Below are positions 45,306-58,629 of a stretch of DNA of 64,000 nt, in pieces; within the stretch, counting starts at the first letter, position 1, and every line of letters starts with the position of its first letter. A program made the position numbers and the translations under genes. The notes beneath the pieces were generated by a model, which saw only the letters and a program-made list of their open reading frames with translations, made no database searches and had not been told where the DNA came from. This stretch comes from Malania oleifera (Eukaryota; Streptophyta; Magnoliopsida; Santalales; Ximeniaceae), in assembly GCF_029873635.1 (NCBI RefSeq), contig NC_080423.1, forward strand, positions 109,633,087 to 109,697,086. The letters run 5' to 3'.

Positions 45306-46984
45306 GCCCACCACAATGAGCAGCGTTGGTAAGGTTACGATTAATTTATTTAGAATACAACTATTGATGGTTGTACACATGTATGATTAAAATATTGTTC
45401 ATTAACTCTTCTTTCAGCATCGACATCTACATCGAGGTGAAGTTATGGTGTAGTGAAAAACACAGCGCTAAAGAAGCACCTGGATAGTTCGAGGCAGCAG
45501 ATTTGGATCAACATTCCTCCAGGCTTCACAACCTCGTGTGGCAATTGGTGCCCAACTTGGACACGGGAGCTCGGCATTATATGCCGACAATATGCTCTAG
45601 TCACCGCCTTCAGCTGACTATAGGTGACCGAGGTTCAGAGCATGGCTCTTTACAGGTGCATCTTGGTAAGTAATCCCAAAACTTTTTTTTTTTTTTTTTA
45701 ACTTTTAATATACTAGTCAAACAACTGTCTAACATTCTAACTATATTTCATATGCAGGAGGAGTTTGATATGGACATTCTCCATACAAACCATGTAAAAG
45801 GGCGATGGGTGTGCAGTTGTGCAACAAATTTAAAATCTATCGCGCCAAAATGCGCTCCCATTTTAGAGCAATAGGAGATCAAGCAGAAGCACGCCCATAC
45901 GATAGGATATCCAAGAGGATTAGGAGGTGGTGTGTCGCCATTTTCGCGACCCACACTATCAGGTGATGTGTTTATATTATAATAACTACTTTTTCATATT
46001 GATGAGACTAATAAAAATTCATTACATCTTTTTTGTAGACTATATGTGAAAAAAAATGCTAAAAACTGCAGCAAACTCCCTACGACACACTACGCAAGGT
46101 CGAGGTTATTCATCAATTATCAAATGGTAATTGCTGTAAAACTATCTGACCATTATCTTAAGAGTGTTATTTATATTTATACCACCGAATTAATATTAAT
46201 GATGTTTTATATGATAACATAGCATGATCTTGATACTGGCGCAAAGGAGCCGATTCCGGATCTTTATTAGAGAACACACCAAAGGCGATGGGGGGAGTGG
46301 TGCCTAGGTGCGCAGGGCAAACATGTAAGTCAAATATATATTATTTAGTTCATCATTTTATTCAAAACATCGAAGTTGTATTCTTATTTCTTCATTTTTA
46401 TCATTTTCATGATTGAAAATAGGCAAAGATACTCGAGCTAGGGGATGCACCAGTTTTAAAGGGGAGTCAGACGATGACGGATTACGAGATCTCCGCTCAG
46501 GTGTTTGGGCAACGAGCGGGGTGCTGAGTGAAAGGTCTTGGGAGTAGATACATCGCCCCTACAACATCATGTTCTATGGTTGTGGCATCTTGTGTTGAGA
46601 TTAAACAAGTGCGTCGAGACGCCGAGTCTCGGGCGGAGGAGATGGTTTGCCGAGTGCATAGGGTGGAAATGAAGAACCAACAATTGAAAGAGAAGGTGTT
46701 AAAACGTTGAAGCCCAACTGATAGTCATTCTGAACAGGCAAGCGCAGTTCGAATAAATTATGCGTCAATCTCGACTAGATGATGTCGGTTGCTCATCCTC
46801 TCATTAGAAGGTATGTAAACGGTAGTTTGAACTGCATGTCTAGATTGATATATGTTGTGAATTGCATGCTAGTAGTGGACATTAGGACTGCATGTTTGAT
46901 TGGAACGCCACCTGCATAGCTGATGCAGTGATGTATATTGGCTACGGGTAGATACACTTAGGTTGTTGCATGTCTTAATCTAGA
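45306..46984 (+). mobile_element. Remnant of an En/Spm (Ptta)-type DNA transposon gene
   Basis: Four exon-like blocks with good splice sites: 45758-45962, 46039-46126, 46223-46324 and 46423-46710, plus an earlier one ending at 45665. They read FKIYRAKMRSHFRAIGDQAE, SKLPTTHYARSRLFINYQM, DLDTGAKEPIPDLY, YEISAQVFGQRAGC and KGLGSRYIAP, then a coiled-coil tail RRDAESRAEEMVCRVHR. The order (short N-R..H.GS.SF block, Y..TH block, then QV.G.R.G..KGLG) is that of the plant transposase_24 (Ptta/En/Spm) family. A TAG follows PDLY and a TGA splits QRAGC from KGLG, so it is dead. Terminal CACTA repeats were not found. 46711-46984 is untranslated debris up to the next element. Confidence 0.7.
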
Positions 46985-49776
46985 TGATATATGTACCCAA
47001 CCAATCCCAAGAAACTCCTGATCTCATGCACGTTCTTTGGTCGTACCCAGTATACTACTGCCTTAATCTTACTCGGATCAATAGAAATACCACCCCTGGA
47101 TATAACGTGTCCAAGGAAGGTAACATGTTCCAGTCAAAACTCGCACTTCTTGAGTTTCGCATATAACTTCTTCTCTCGCAACACCTGCAGCACTATACTC
47201 AGATGCTCCTCATGCTCCTCTGGGCTCTTCGAATACACCAGTATATCATCAATAAATACCACCACAAACTGATTCAAATACTAATGAAAGACTCTGTTCA
47301 TCAAATCCATAAACACTACAGGAGCATTCGTCAAATCAAACGGCATAACTAGAAATTCATAATGGTCATATTGTGTTCTAAATGTCGTATTCGGAACATC
47401 TTCCGCCCTGACTTTCACCTAATGATACCCGAAGCGTAAATCTATCTTTGAAAAGGTCTGTGTCTCCTGTAACTGGTCAAACAAATCATTGATACGCGGG
47501 AGCGAGTATTTATTTTTGATAGTCACTTTGTTTATTTCTCGATAGTCGATGCACAACCTCATCGAGCCATCCTTCTTCCTCACAAACAAAACCGGTGCTC
47601 CCCAGGGTGACACACTAGGCCGAATAAATCCCTTATCTAACAGTTTCTGCAACTGCTCTTTCAATTCTTTCAACTCTGCCGGTGCCATTCCATACAGTGC
47701 CTTCGAAATCGGCGTTGTCCCCGGAACCAAATCAATAATGAACTCTACCTCATGATCAGGAGGTGATCAGGAGGTAGTCCCAGCAAATCCTCGAAAAATA
47801 CATCAAGAAAATCCCTCACCATTAGGATATCTTCCACCCTCAGCTCCCTTTCTTATACTGCCTTCACACAAGCTTAATATCCCTGACAACCTTCTAATAG
47901 CAACTTACGTGTCTGAATAGCAGATAGTAGTTGAGGTGGGGTGCGCACACGTGATCCCACGAATCTATACTCTTGTCCCTCTGGAGGTCTGAATACCACT
48001 ACTCCCTAATGGAAATTAATGCTAGCATGGTGGCCAGTAAGCCAATCCATACCCAAGATTATCTCAAACCCATGCATGTCTAGAATCACCAGATTAGCTA
48101 ACAAAGACCTCCCCTAAATATCCATTAGATAGTCCCTGAGTATCTTTCTACATATCCCAACAGCCCTAGTCAGCGTAGCAACAGACAAACTAATATCTAA
48201 CTGCTGAGGCTCAAACCCACACAACTTAACATATTATTGGGCGATAAAAGAATGAGTCGCCCCAGAATCAAAGAAGATAGTAGCTTTAAATGACAGTATT
48301 GAAACAGTACCTGTCACCACATCTCCTGCCGCCTCAACATCTCCCGGCATCAGTGCATAAACTCGCGCCATAACAGTATTCCTCTGTTGTCCACCTCGAG
48401 GTACCTAATAGCCTCCTTTATATGGTCGAGGAGCAACCGCTACCGCTAGTGGTGCCTAGAAGTTCCTCGCGATATGTCCAGGCTGGTGGCACTGATAGCA
48501 CACAACCTCCCTCGCTTGACACTCTCCTGGCTGCCTCCTCAAACATCTGGGGTAAGGAGAGAGCATTTGTCTGCCCTGTACTGCTCGCTCCCCTCTTCCC
48601 TGTCGTCGTCCTTCTCTACTATCATATCTCCTCCATAGCCCTCGACTGGACCCTGCCTGAAAATCAGAAGGCGCAGGCCTCTTCCTCTAGCTTTGGGCTG
48701 CTGCGCCTCTTTGTATGCTGCTCTCAATCACCGCAGCCCTGTCCACTATATCTGAGAAGGTCTGAGCTCAGAAACCTACCACCTGCTCATACAAGTTTTT
48801 TCTCAGGCCCTCCTTAAACTTCCTTGCCTTCCTCTCCTCATCTGGCACCATATACAGGGCGAACTGGGACAGCTCAACGAATCTTGCTGCGTATTGCTAC
48901 ATCGTCATAGACCCCTGTGCCAGATACAGAAACTTTGACGCCTTCGCACTTCTGACCATAGTGGGAAATTATCGCTCAAAGAAAATCTCCCTGAAGTGAC
49001 TCAACGTCATCGTTACAGGATCAGACCTTTGCTCCTCAAGTAATCTCACCGACCTCCACCAGCGCTTTGCTTCCCCGGTCAATTTAAATGTAGCAAATAA
49101 CACCTTCTGCTCGTCTGTACATGATAGGATTGTCAGTATGTCCTCTATGTCCTGAACCCAGTTCTCTGCTACTAGTGGGTCTGCTCCTTCAGCAAAAGAC
49201 GGGGGTCGCATACACGTGAACTGCTCGATTGTGCAGCTTCGCTCCCCTAAGCTCTTAGCCATCTCAACCATCACCTACTGAGTGACGCTACGCAACATTG
49301 CGTTAGGGTCTACACCACCCACACTAGAAGGTCCTATTCCATCACCTCCCGCATTCGTGTTATTGTTCCTTGGATCCATTCTGCAAAGGAAACAGCTAAT
49401 CTCGGCATACAATCACTATCACACAACCCATACACTACAATAACTCATAAATTACTCCTCTATGACCATTTATCTCCACATCCTTAATCCTCATTTAAGA
49501 TTCACCCCTATCACTCAGAAACAAGATCCAGCGGTAGTATTCATGGTTTTCTTGAAATTGTCACCCCAGGAAAAACACAAAAACAACCCTGATACTCCCG
49601 TCTCTAAGCCGCAAGATAGAATCCTAAATTCTCCCCTCATCCTCTAACAACCACTAAATCACATTTCAATCTACCCATCTCCTATTCCCCTTAAAATCCA
49701 CTCTTATACTTTGGTATTGTATTCCGCCGTCTCCTAAAGTCTACAGAATCTAGCAACCTATGCTCTGATACCAAAC

Positions 49777-52443
49777 TGTGACGCCCCGACTTTTGTACAA
49801 ACTTTTTTTCCAACAATAATAAATAAATACTCACTCGTCCTCAATAATATTCATAAATCAGCCACGACAACCACCATATTATCATTCATAAGACCCGACC
49901 CGCATTGGGTACCAGGTTAAAAATTATTTCATTATACAACCTAACAGCGGAAGACAGTATATACATATCAGTCAGAATACAATACCCAGAGTATCAATAT
50001 ACATCTATATACATCACCATAACAAACTCAAAAACAACTCTACTCTAGGAGAATTACACCTCCCCTAGTCCAGAAACTCACTCTGTGTGTTAAGGTCCCA
50101 GCTGCATATGATCACGAAGCTCTATCACCCAGTCTATCCCTGTTCCCTGAAAAATTTAGATAATTTGGGTGAGGCACATCTCAGTAAGAAGGAATAAATT
50201 ATTTATAGTGTGTGGTCATATGAGTTCAGTTATAACATGCTATACTTTTCAAAACAACATTTCATCTGAGAAAAATACACTGATAAATATATTCTCATAA
50301 TCATATAGGTATACAACACAAGCTTTTATAAAATTTAAAATCATTTCTCAAATTCAATTATTTCCCACACATATTTATACGCAAAGTTCTTGAGAATAGG
50401 GGAGATTACCCGCCCATACAGGTAGCTTCCCTCTGCCCTAACACGTTACGCAGTCAGGAATGGCCACATCTAATACATATCAGGGCACTCACCTTACTCA
50501 GTAAGCCCTTAGGCGGAGAGTTTCACTTCGCCTCAATTATTTATTTTATAAAACACACACTCTTTCATTTCTCATAATCATTTCCCATTCTAACTCATTA
50601 CATATCTATGTATACATAAATTCACATTTATGTACTTTACATAATGCAATAGATCACATAATTCCAATTCTCAACACATTCACGATTTCCATACTGATCA
50701 TACCTCCCCAATGGCATCAGTAGGAATCTCACAACACAATTTCCATACTGAGCATACCTCCCCAATGACATCAGTAGGAACCTCACAATACAATTTCAAT
50801 ACCGAGCATACCTCCCCAACGACATCAGTAGGAACTTCACCACACAATTTCCATATTGAGCATACCTCCCCAACGGCATCAGTAGGAACTTCATACACAC
50901 AATCTCCTTACTGAGCATACCTCCCCAACGACATCAGTAGGAACTTCACATACACACAATCTCCATACTAAGCATATCTCCCCAACGACATCAGTAGGAA
51001 ATGAATACCACTCACCCGCAATTATTGTGTGATATAGACATATCATCAATCATATTTCAGTATATCTCAATTTAGTTCAATCTAAAAATTCTCATCTTTT
51101 TTTGTGCACTTTCCATCATCTCGTAATAGTACATATCATATTTTACGTATTTCCACATTTTTCAAAATACTCATATCCGTAATTTGTATAATCTCATTTT
51201 TCATGCAAATAATTTCTACTCGCATATAAATATTACATTTCATTATTTTCCACTAACCACATCAATCATTCTCGTTTCAATATTTTCTCAAAAAATACAC
51301 ATCGTTATATTTCACATTTTTCAACACATGTCATATGCCACACAATTTTCATCCAATATTCATAATATGTTAATTTCACACTGCAAAACATCACAATTTA
51401 ATATTACTCAAATGCCATATAATTTATCTAATATTTATATCATAATAACTTTTAGGCAAAATACCATATGCTCATTTTCACATATTAATTCAAACGTTAA
51501 TTCTAAAAATACTGCTATAATTTATTCCACTTACCTAGTTTATTGAGAGTCTTGTTAGAACCCCAAATCCCACACCCTTGGTGCCCGAAACTCAAATCCT
51601 GCAATTTACATTTTTCCCAGATTAACTAATTTATTTTTCCAAAATAATATCCATCTAGCCTTCCCTAGGCCGCATGTACTCCAAATTAACATTTAAATCA
51701 ATATTTGACACTCCCACTTAATTTTTTAAATTTTACCTGCGGGTCCCAAAATTACACCCACGGCGTTCATTCAGGCCCTAAATTCTGAAAATACTACTTC
51801 AACTCCAGATGCTTAACATTTTAGCATTTCTAAATTGATCATAATTAATTAAAAATAAGCCCCTTAATAACCCCTGTACCCCAAATTTGGGGTTTTGCCG
51901 ACGATGACCTCACGAGAATTCCGTCCCGCTAGACTTATAGAGAATCATCCCTAGATTCTCATGGTAGTGTCTGTTCGTCAATCAGACTTATAATTTGCAA
52001 GAAATTAAAGAAAAGGAGAAATTGACTTACCCCAGAAGATACGCCTACGCCACTCCTACCACCGATCCGCTCCGGTAGAAATGACGGCAGCGGAGAATGG
52101 AGCTCAATGGTATCTTTTGATTCTCGATTGGGCGAGAATCCGCCACGTAACTGAGGAGAGAGAACGATAGGAGAGAGAAAGAATTCAGAGAACCTGGGGT
52201 GGGCTCTGTTGTGTAGATCAGGAATTCACCTGAAGCTTCTTGCTTCAGGTGAATGGTTAATAATAATAATAATAATAATAATATTTAATTAATATTAATA
52301 ATAATATATTATATTAATAAAAATAAAAATAAATTTTAATTATTATTATTTTTAAATTCAATTAATTAATTAATTAATTTTTTTATTTTTATTTTTGGGA
52401 ATCACCCCACTAATCTTGTATAATCATTTTTGGGGTTATTACA
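49777..52443 (-). repeat. Type-3 LTR, 2667 bp (5' LTR of G2)
   Basis: Plus-strand ends are TGTGACGCCCCGAC and TTTTTGGGGTTATTACA. Read on the minus strand it starts TGTAATAACCCC and ends GGGGCGTCACA. Contains a 60-bp minisatellite (50684-51005), the conserved hairpin (50167-50192) with CCTGAAAAATTTA next to it, and an AT/TAA-rich U3 stretch (52255-52380). Related (+) fragments are at 3875 and 4204. Confidence 0.88.
50684..51005. repeat. Minisatellite in the type-3 LTR (about 60-bp unit, six copies)
   Basis: Six units of roughly 45-62 bp share CATACCTCCCCAACGACAT then CAGTAGGAACTTCAC, with CACACAATTTCCATACTGAG between. Units differ by a few substitutions and small length changes. Confidence 0.93.
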
Positions 52444-52852
52444 CTGCTGCATGAATTCAGTTATCTCCCTCTTCATCCGCTCCACCAAAAAGTCTCTCGA
52501 AGATCTCGATACATTTTAGTACTATTAGGATGAACTGTGTATAGGGATTTGTACACCTCCTCCAATATAGTCCTCCTGATTTCAGCATCTGCAGGAATGC
52601 ATAGTCTGGCACGAAACCTCAAGGCTCCATCCTCTGAAATATTGAATTCCTCTTCTTGTCCATCCCGTACTTTCTTTATCAACTCTGCCAACTTTGCGTC
52701 ATTCTTCTGTGCAGCTTTAATTTTCTTTTACAAGGTAGGTTGTATCACCAAGTTGGCAATGATGTCTGGAGATCACCCTCTATCAGTTCCACACCTAACC
52801 TCTCCAAATCCATCTAGATAGGGCATTGAATCTCTACTGCTAACACCGTTGC
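52444..52852 (-). mobile_element. G3 integrase zinc-binding region
   Basis: Reads LCIPADAEIRRTILEEVYKS, then HPNSTKMYRDLRETFWW, the H2C2 zinc-binding part of a gypsy integrase. G2's LTR begins immediately after. Confidence 0.85.
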
Positions 52853-52983
52853 TGTAACGACCTACTATTTAACTATTTTTTTTTTTATATATATACTATG
52901 GCATTTAAAATGCTCTGATACCAAATTGTATTAAACCCAACCTTCAACCTAAGCAACGAGAAGCAAAAATCAAATCAACGTAA

Positions 52984-54031
52984 TGTTGACTCTACGAGTC
53001 CAATCTTATTTTGATAATGACAAATCACTTGATATTTGATCTGTGCATTGAGTTTGTGAACAGGACTTACACTAAGCATGCACGTAAAGTCAACAAATCT
53101 TGGCAAGATCCATGGAACTCAAAGAGTACGGGAATCAAGATGCAAGCGGCAAAGTTCAAGAATATCTTGGGAAAAGGTTATTTAGAACTCATGTATTTAC
53201 ATTTTCATATGATTTAATTTGAGACTCATTATAACTTAGAATGGTGTTAGGATTCATGCATTTCATGTACATCATTAGGAAACCCTCATGGACCTTGAAA
53301 TGTTTTCAAAATCATGAAAAATATGTTTTATGAAAGACCCAAGAAAAGGAGCCAAGCAGATTTTTAGTTAGAAATGAAAATTTGAGAAAATGGGGACTTC
53401 GGTCGCCTGAACTCAAACCTCAGTCGCCTAAAGAATTTCTTCGATTGCCTGAAGATTAAGTTTAGTTGCTTGAAGAATTAAATGGAGAAGACAGAACCTA
53501 GCCGAGGCTCTTCGGTCGCCTGACCTTGGAACCTCAGGCGCCTGAAGTTGAGTTCGGTTGCCTAAACTCGCGGGAAAGCCTAAAAATCAGTTCTTTATTA
53601 AAAAGACACGCAAAGTATCTTATTGATCCAATGGCTAAGATTAATTCTAAGGGTGATATACTATATATTATGAATATCTAAACCCTAGAACACAAGGGAA
53701 GACACACAATAAGAAAAATATACATCTCATTGCAAGACTTGAACCCTAGAGCTGATTTTCTGCACTTCAATCTTCTTCCATCTTCTTTGGGCAAATCTCT
53801 ACTGAAATCAAAAGGGCATTCATCCATCCAACTAAACTTTAATCCAGTATTAAGGTTTGATCTTTCAAGTTATTACTTTTCAAGAACCTCTCACTTCTTT
53901 ACGTGTTTATCATTAGAAAGAGGTTTTGATCTTGAGTGTGTATTCACATATAAAAACTGATTTTTGAAAAGATCATGTTTTTAGAAAAACTTGTTAGCTT
54001 GGTTGATTGATTTGTGATTCAAGAAGTATAT

Positions 54032-54089
<58 letters not shown>

Positions 54090-54879
54090 TGTTCATAGGG
54101 CTTCTTATTGAAAAACCTACTTTGATTAAAATATTGGAACTTGAAAGAAGCTTTGTGATTTTGATTTTGTATTCAAGATAAAGATTTTGTCAACTAGTTC
54201 ACTTCAAATATACTTGGGCATCTTTACAAAGTGAATCAAGAACCCTAATATACGCCAAAACATTTCAAATATTTCTTTACTTGGGAGTTTTTAATAAAAA
54301 GGGTTTTGTGTGTTGAAACATGTCATACATAAAACGAATGTATCATTTCCATGCATTCACGAGCTTCAAGTTATATCATATGTTAATGTACTAGGAAATT
54401 GAATTGTACTCACAAACTTTTGTTAGAAGCATTGTTTTGAGTGTTATTTTTAGATTTCATTGTAAACATGGTTCGGGTTGTGAACCGGGTGTGAGGAGGA
54501 AGTTGTACCTCTTGTGAGCAGTGGATAAGGAGGGAGTTGTACCTCTTGTAATCAGCGGTTTGTAAGGGAAGCTCTGTCCCACTTTAAGGAGTAGGGTTTT
54601 CAGTGAATCCTTGAGTGGTTGCTCAAGGCGAGGATGTAGGCCAAGTCGGTTGAACCTCGTAAAATCGCGTTTGTCTTCTCTCTTCCTTTTACTCTTTATT
54701 TTCCGTGTTATATTTAAATTGAGTATATTGCATGCATAGATAGGATTGCCACACACATAGATAATTGAGCAACAAGAAGTAGTTGGTAAATTTATAAGAA
54801 GTGTGTAAAAGGAAATTAAGTGGATTAATTTTTTAATATCCAATTCACCCTCCCTCTTGGGATTACACCATAATCAACA
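52984..54879 (+). mobile_element. Solo Copia-type LTR inside a type-1 LTR
   Basis: Runs TGTTGACTCTACGAG to GATTACACCATAATCAACA (1896 bp), flanked by CGTAA (52979-52983) and CATAA (54880-54884). Same family as 39161-41216. Carries about seven degenerate GGTCGCCTGAA repeats (53398-53570) and a CA/TA microsatellite. No coding part. Confidence 0.88.
54032..54089. repeat. (CA)n(TA)n compound microsatellite
   Basis: About 42 bases of AC/CA repeats followed by TA repeats within the Copia-type LTR. Confidence 0.95.
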
Positions 54880-55834
54880 CATAACCACATATAATTATAT
54901 ACAATACCAGAGTGCTAAATTGTTTCCCAAAATATACATGCACGACTGTTCCCCAAGATACCCTCAACTGGGCTAGGGCTATACAAAATACTCCAAAAAA
55001 AAACATACTCACTATCTACAGGCAGGGTAGTACAGCAGCCCCTCTATCTGCGAGCCTGGTCTGCTCGCCTACCTGGGTCACCTGAAAAATGTTACATTAA
55101 TTGGGATGAGCCAACACTTAGTAAGACGAAATATGCTATCGCTAGTGCGTGGCAAATGAGTTATAATATTATGAAAATCTATTGCTATATAACCATGTAT
55201 AACTGAATCTGTAAAAGTAGTACAAGTAATAGAAACCATCCCCATTTCCATGTTGCTTAACATATCTATAATTTAAGTTTCTACTCAAAATACTTCTAAC
55301 ATAAATAAATATACTTTCTATCTTTGTAAATCTATATATACATAATAATAGTAGAAACTTCCCCTTGGATAACTGTGTGTCATAATATAACCCCTTATGA
55401 TAGGGTTGTGCGGCTCGTAGTCGGAATCTATCCTGGCTGGCCAACTAGGGTAAACTACTATACTCTCTCGGTCTGATCTGCCCTCCTCAACCCATATCTG
55501 ATGGGGAGCCTGTCTACGTCAGCGCACTATACGATTGACCTACTACCATGCATTATCTGAATAGGTGGTTGCACTCTGTAAACTGTATGTAGCTACGATA
55601 CCGTGCTCTGTAACTGTATGGTCCAACAGGGTCTGATACTATATAATATATTTCTATATACAACTAGCTGATTTACCATGATTATGAAATAACTGTATTT
55701 ACCATGACAATGAAATAAACTGTAACTATGTCAACTATGTTTCTGAACTGAACTGTAATCTGTAAGTCATGGTACTGGAAACTGTATAATCATGGTACTG
55801 AAAACTACATAATCATGGTATTGGAAACTGTATA

Positions 55835-57857
55835 TATAACGACCCGAATAATAATGAGATTTAAATAATAAAAGGAAGGGAAGTGGAAGCCAGAAACAGA
55901 AGGAAGCAGTCGACTTCGTCGATGACATTGAACTTTGGAAGGAATAACAGAAAGGGAATCAGCAGAGCTTCGTCGACGAAGAAATACCAAGCAGGGGGTT
56001 TTGGGCCGACTAAATTTTTTCGACGAGGACTGAATTTCGTCGACAAAATTAATGAAGGATTCATCAACAAATGACGTGGCTCGTCAACGAAATCCCCTGT
56101 CTATAAATAGAAAAATCTAGATTTTTAACTTACAAACGAAGCTACCTCTTCTCTCTCTCTCTCCCCTTCGGTTTTCTCTCTTTCTCTCTTCGATTCCAGG
56201 CCAAATTTACGCCATATCGACAATCCGTAACCACCATGACGCTCTTGGTGAAGTTCTCTGCAAATCTGCCGAAGCGGATTGTTGATGAAAGCTAGTTAGA
56301 AATCATCCCTAAGTTGAGGTAAGACTTTTTAAGCCAAATTTGACTTTGTGGTAATTATAGAAAATGCTGTACGTATAGAAATACTAAACTTTAATACTGA
56401 GAGTTTTCATTTTTAGGGTGTTGAGTTAAGAACCCTGCGGGTGCGGGGCAGTTTTATTAAGGATTTTCCAAGAATCAGGTAAGGGGATAAACTAAACTAG
56501 TTTTGTTTTGAGAAAATGCATGTATATGTATATATAGCATCCAGTTTCAGGAAAAATAAATATATTTACATATATATATGATTTATATTTGCAAAATACT
56601 GTGAAAATGATCGTATGTTGTATATGTGAAAATCCATTTGTGTGGCATGAGTGAAAATGTTGTGAAATATTGTTTTCTGGGAATGTGGATGATATGGATT
56701 TTTATGATGGAAAACCGGCGTACGGGCCTAGATTTTATATGATTTGCCGGTGTACAGGCCATGCTATGTGATGTGATTTGCCAGCGTACGAGCTGTGCTA
56801 TGATTTGCCGGCATACGGGCTGAGCTATGATAAAAAGTGTAATACCGGCGTACGGGCTGATGATTTTCATGATACACGTATGTATGCAAAATGATATGAT
56901 TGATGTGAAAATTAATGTTATGAGATATCCATGTATCACAATTTTAGTATATATTATATGATATCAGAACTTGGTTAGCTTGGTCTAGGCTAGCACTTGC
57001 ACGGTACCGTTGCTATGTGTCCATGGTCTTTATGATCTTGATATTTGTGTTAACGCCACTATATAGAGTGGTGTAAGATTGGATGGTCGATGTGGTTATT
57101 AAAGAAGTGTGCTGTGATCGCCTCTAGTGTACGGACCAGGTCTGGTAGACCCATCGGACTTATAGACTATATGTTTGACTTGGCAGTGGTCGGCCAACCA
57201 TTGTCAGGTCCCGCCTTTGGACCACACAACCTAGTCATATGGGGGTAATACATGACAACATCCAGCTAACCTACCAGGAATGTTTTTATGTTATTATTAT
57301 TATGATATGAGATGAGATATGCTTATGAAATGCAGTATGTTCTGCCATGTTTTGATATACATATATTTTTCCAGATTTGATAAACAGTACTGAATATGTT
57401 ATATATCATATATGTAGAACACAAAATACTCATGTTGCCACACACTGGTAATAGTTTATTTCCCTTACTGAGAGGTGTCTCACCCCTAAATCTTATAAAC
57501 TTTTCAGGAGCCCCAGATAGGAGAGCGGGAAAAGCCCCGCTGAGCTAGTGTTGTTTATCTGCCCTCTGCGAAGGGTAAGTTTTTATAGGGACAATTAGAT
57601 TTGGTCGAAAATGTCCCTAGATATGATTTTTGGGATGTATATATAAAGGAATACAGTGGTATAGTGACTCTGGTATGTTGTAATGCATGTTATGATAAGG
57701 TGTACATGATTATATGCTTTCTACTGCTTAGACTTCTGCTATATATATTCTGATATATCCTTGGTACCCACGGGTCCAGGTGGATGGCGACCTGATGAGC
57801 TGGAATGTATGATGTTGATTTAAAAAAAAATGTGTGGAAAATGAGCAAGTAGTGACA
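55835..57857 (+). mobile_element. Solo LTR, type 1 (+), inside the minus-strand type-1 LTR
   Basis: Runs TATAACGACCCG to GCAAGTAGTGACA, about 2.0 kb, flanked by GTATA (55830-55834) and ATATA (57858-57862). Palindrome array about 55910-56090, TATAAATAG at 56102, leader block 56230-56320, CAG|GTAAGG at 56479, CCGGCGTACGGGC repeats 56713-56865, conserved hairpin 57462-57486 and TTTTCAG ending at 57507. Its left end is slightly ambiguous because of the TATATA context. Confidence 0.85.
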
Positions 57858-57936
57858 ATATAATTATGGTATTCCATAATTACTATAAAACATAACCACT
57901 GGCTGTTTATTCTGTAAAACATATCCTAAAAATACT

Positions 57937-58181
57937 ATTAAACATGTTTCTTTACTATACCCCTATTCTCAAGCCACACAGTAATTTTAAACATATTATA
58001 CATAAATGATAAACTGTATAAATTTTTATTGTGAATAATCATCTGATAAAAACGTAATACTATAAAACATGTTTCTTTACTATACCCCTATTCTCAAGCC
58101 ACACAGTAATTTTAAACATATTATACATAAATGATAAACTATATAAATTTTTATCGTGAATAATCATCTGATAAAAACATA
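57937..58181. repeat. Tandem duplication, 125-bp period
   Basis: AACATGTTTCTTTACTATAC at 57941 recurs at 58066, and the following 105 bp or so match with only two or three differences. It lies within the minus-strand type-1 LTR and is absent from the copy at 5832, so it arose locally and recently. Confidence 0.95.
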
Positions 58182-58549
58182 TAGTTTACATTGAAACATA
58201 GTAAAATTGCATAGCATAGCATATTTTCCTTACTTGATTTCTGCTAAAATCCCCTGCTGAGACAGGTCCTGCACCCGCAGGGTTCTCCACTCAACACCCT
58301 AAAAACCACATTTTCCAGAACAGAAAATCAATATTTCTTAGCCTACATCATTTCCTAGAACTGACAAAAGGCCAAAAACTAAATTAAAGACCTTACCTTG
58401 GATTTGGGATGAATTCCAACTTCGTTTCACCAACGATCCGCTCCAACAGATTTGAAGAGAACTTCATTAGAAACGTCGTGGTGGCCTCAGATCGTTGATC
58501 TGGCGACTGACGGGGCCAGAATCGAAGAGAGGAGGGAAAGGCCGTAGGG

Positions 58550-58580
<31 letters not shown>

Positions 58581-58629
58581 TGCGGTAAATTTCTACAATT
58601 AAAATCAGTTTAGGGCTATTTATACTGCG

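Larger units (their letters stand above)
46985..52443 (-). mobile_element. Ty3/gypsy copy with 5' LTR, gag, protease and RT (type 3)
   Basis: Copy 'G2', minus strand. LTR 52443-49777, then a primer site (TTGGTATCAGAGC, about 49762-49774) and a gag start at 49379 with FATFKLTGEAKRWWRSVRLL at about 49080. A zinc-knuckle block with CYQCHQPGH lies near 48490. A protease region with FFDSGATHSF is at about 48260, and RT with [20 protein letters not shown] is at about 47560. The RT end (EIRSFLGLVGY) is near 47000, where the copy stops against the transposase remnant. It lies against the integrase region of G3, so it probably landed inside that copy. Broken fossil with many lesions; no RNase H, integrase or 3' LTR in the window. 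Confidence 0.88.

Noticed and set aside
48422-48817. 131-residue plus-strand frame
   Set aside because: Antisense of the G2 zinc-knuckle and gag region; no domain of its own.
50684-51005. CRISPR-like regular repeats
   Set aside because: Units are degenerate, spacers are not unique and the array lies inside a plant LTR. This is a minisatellite.
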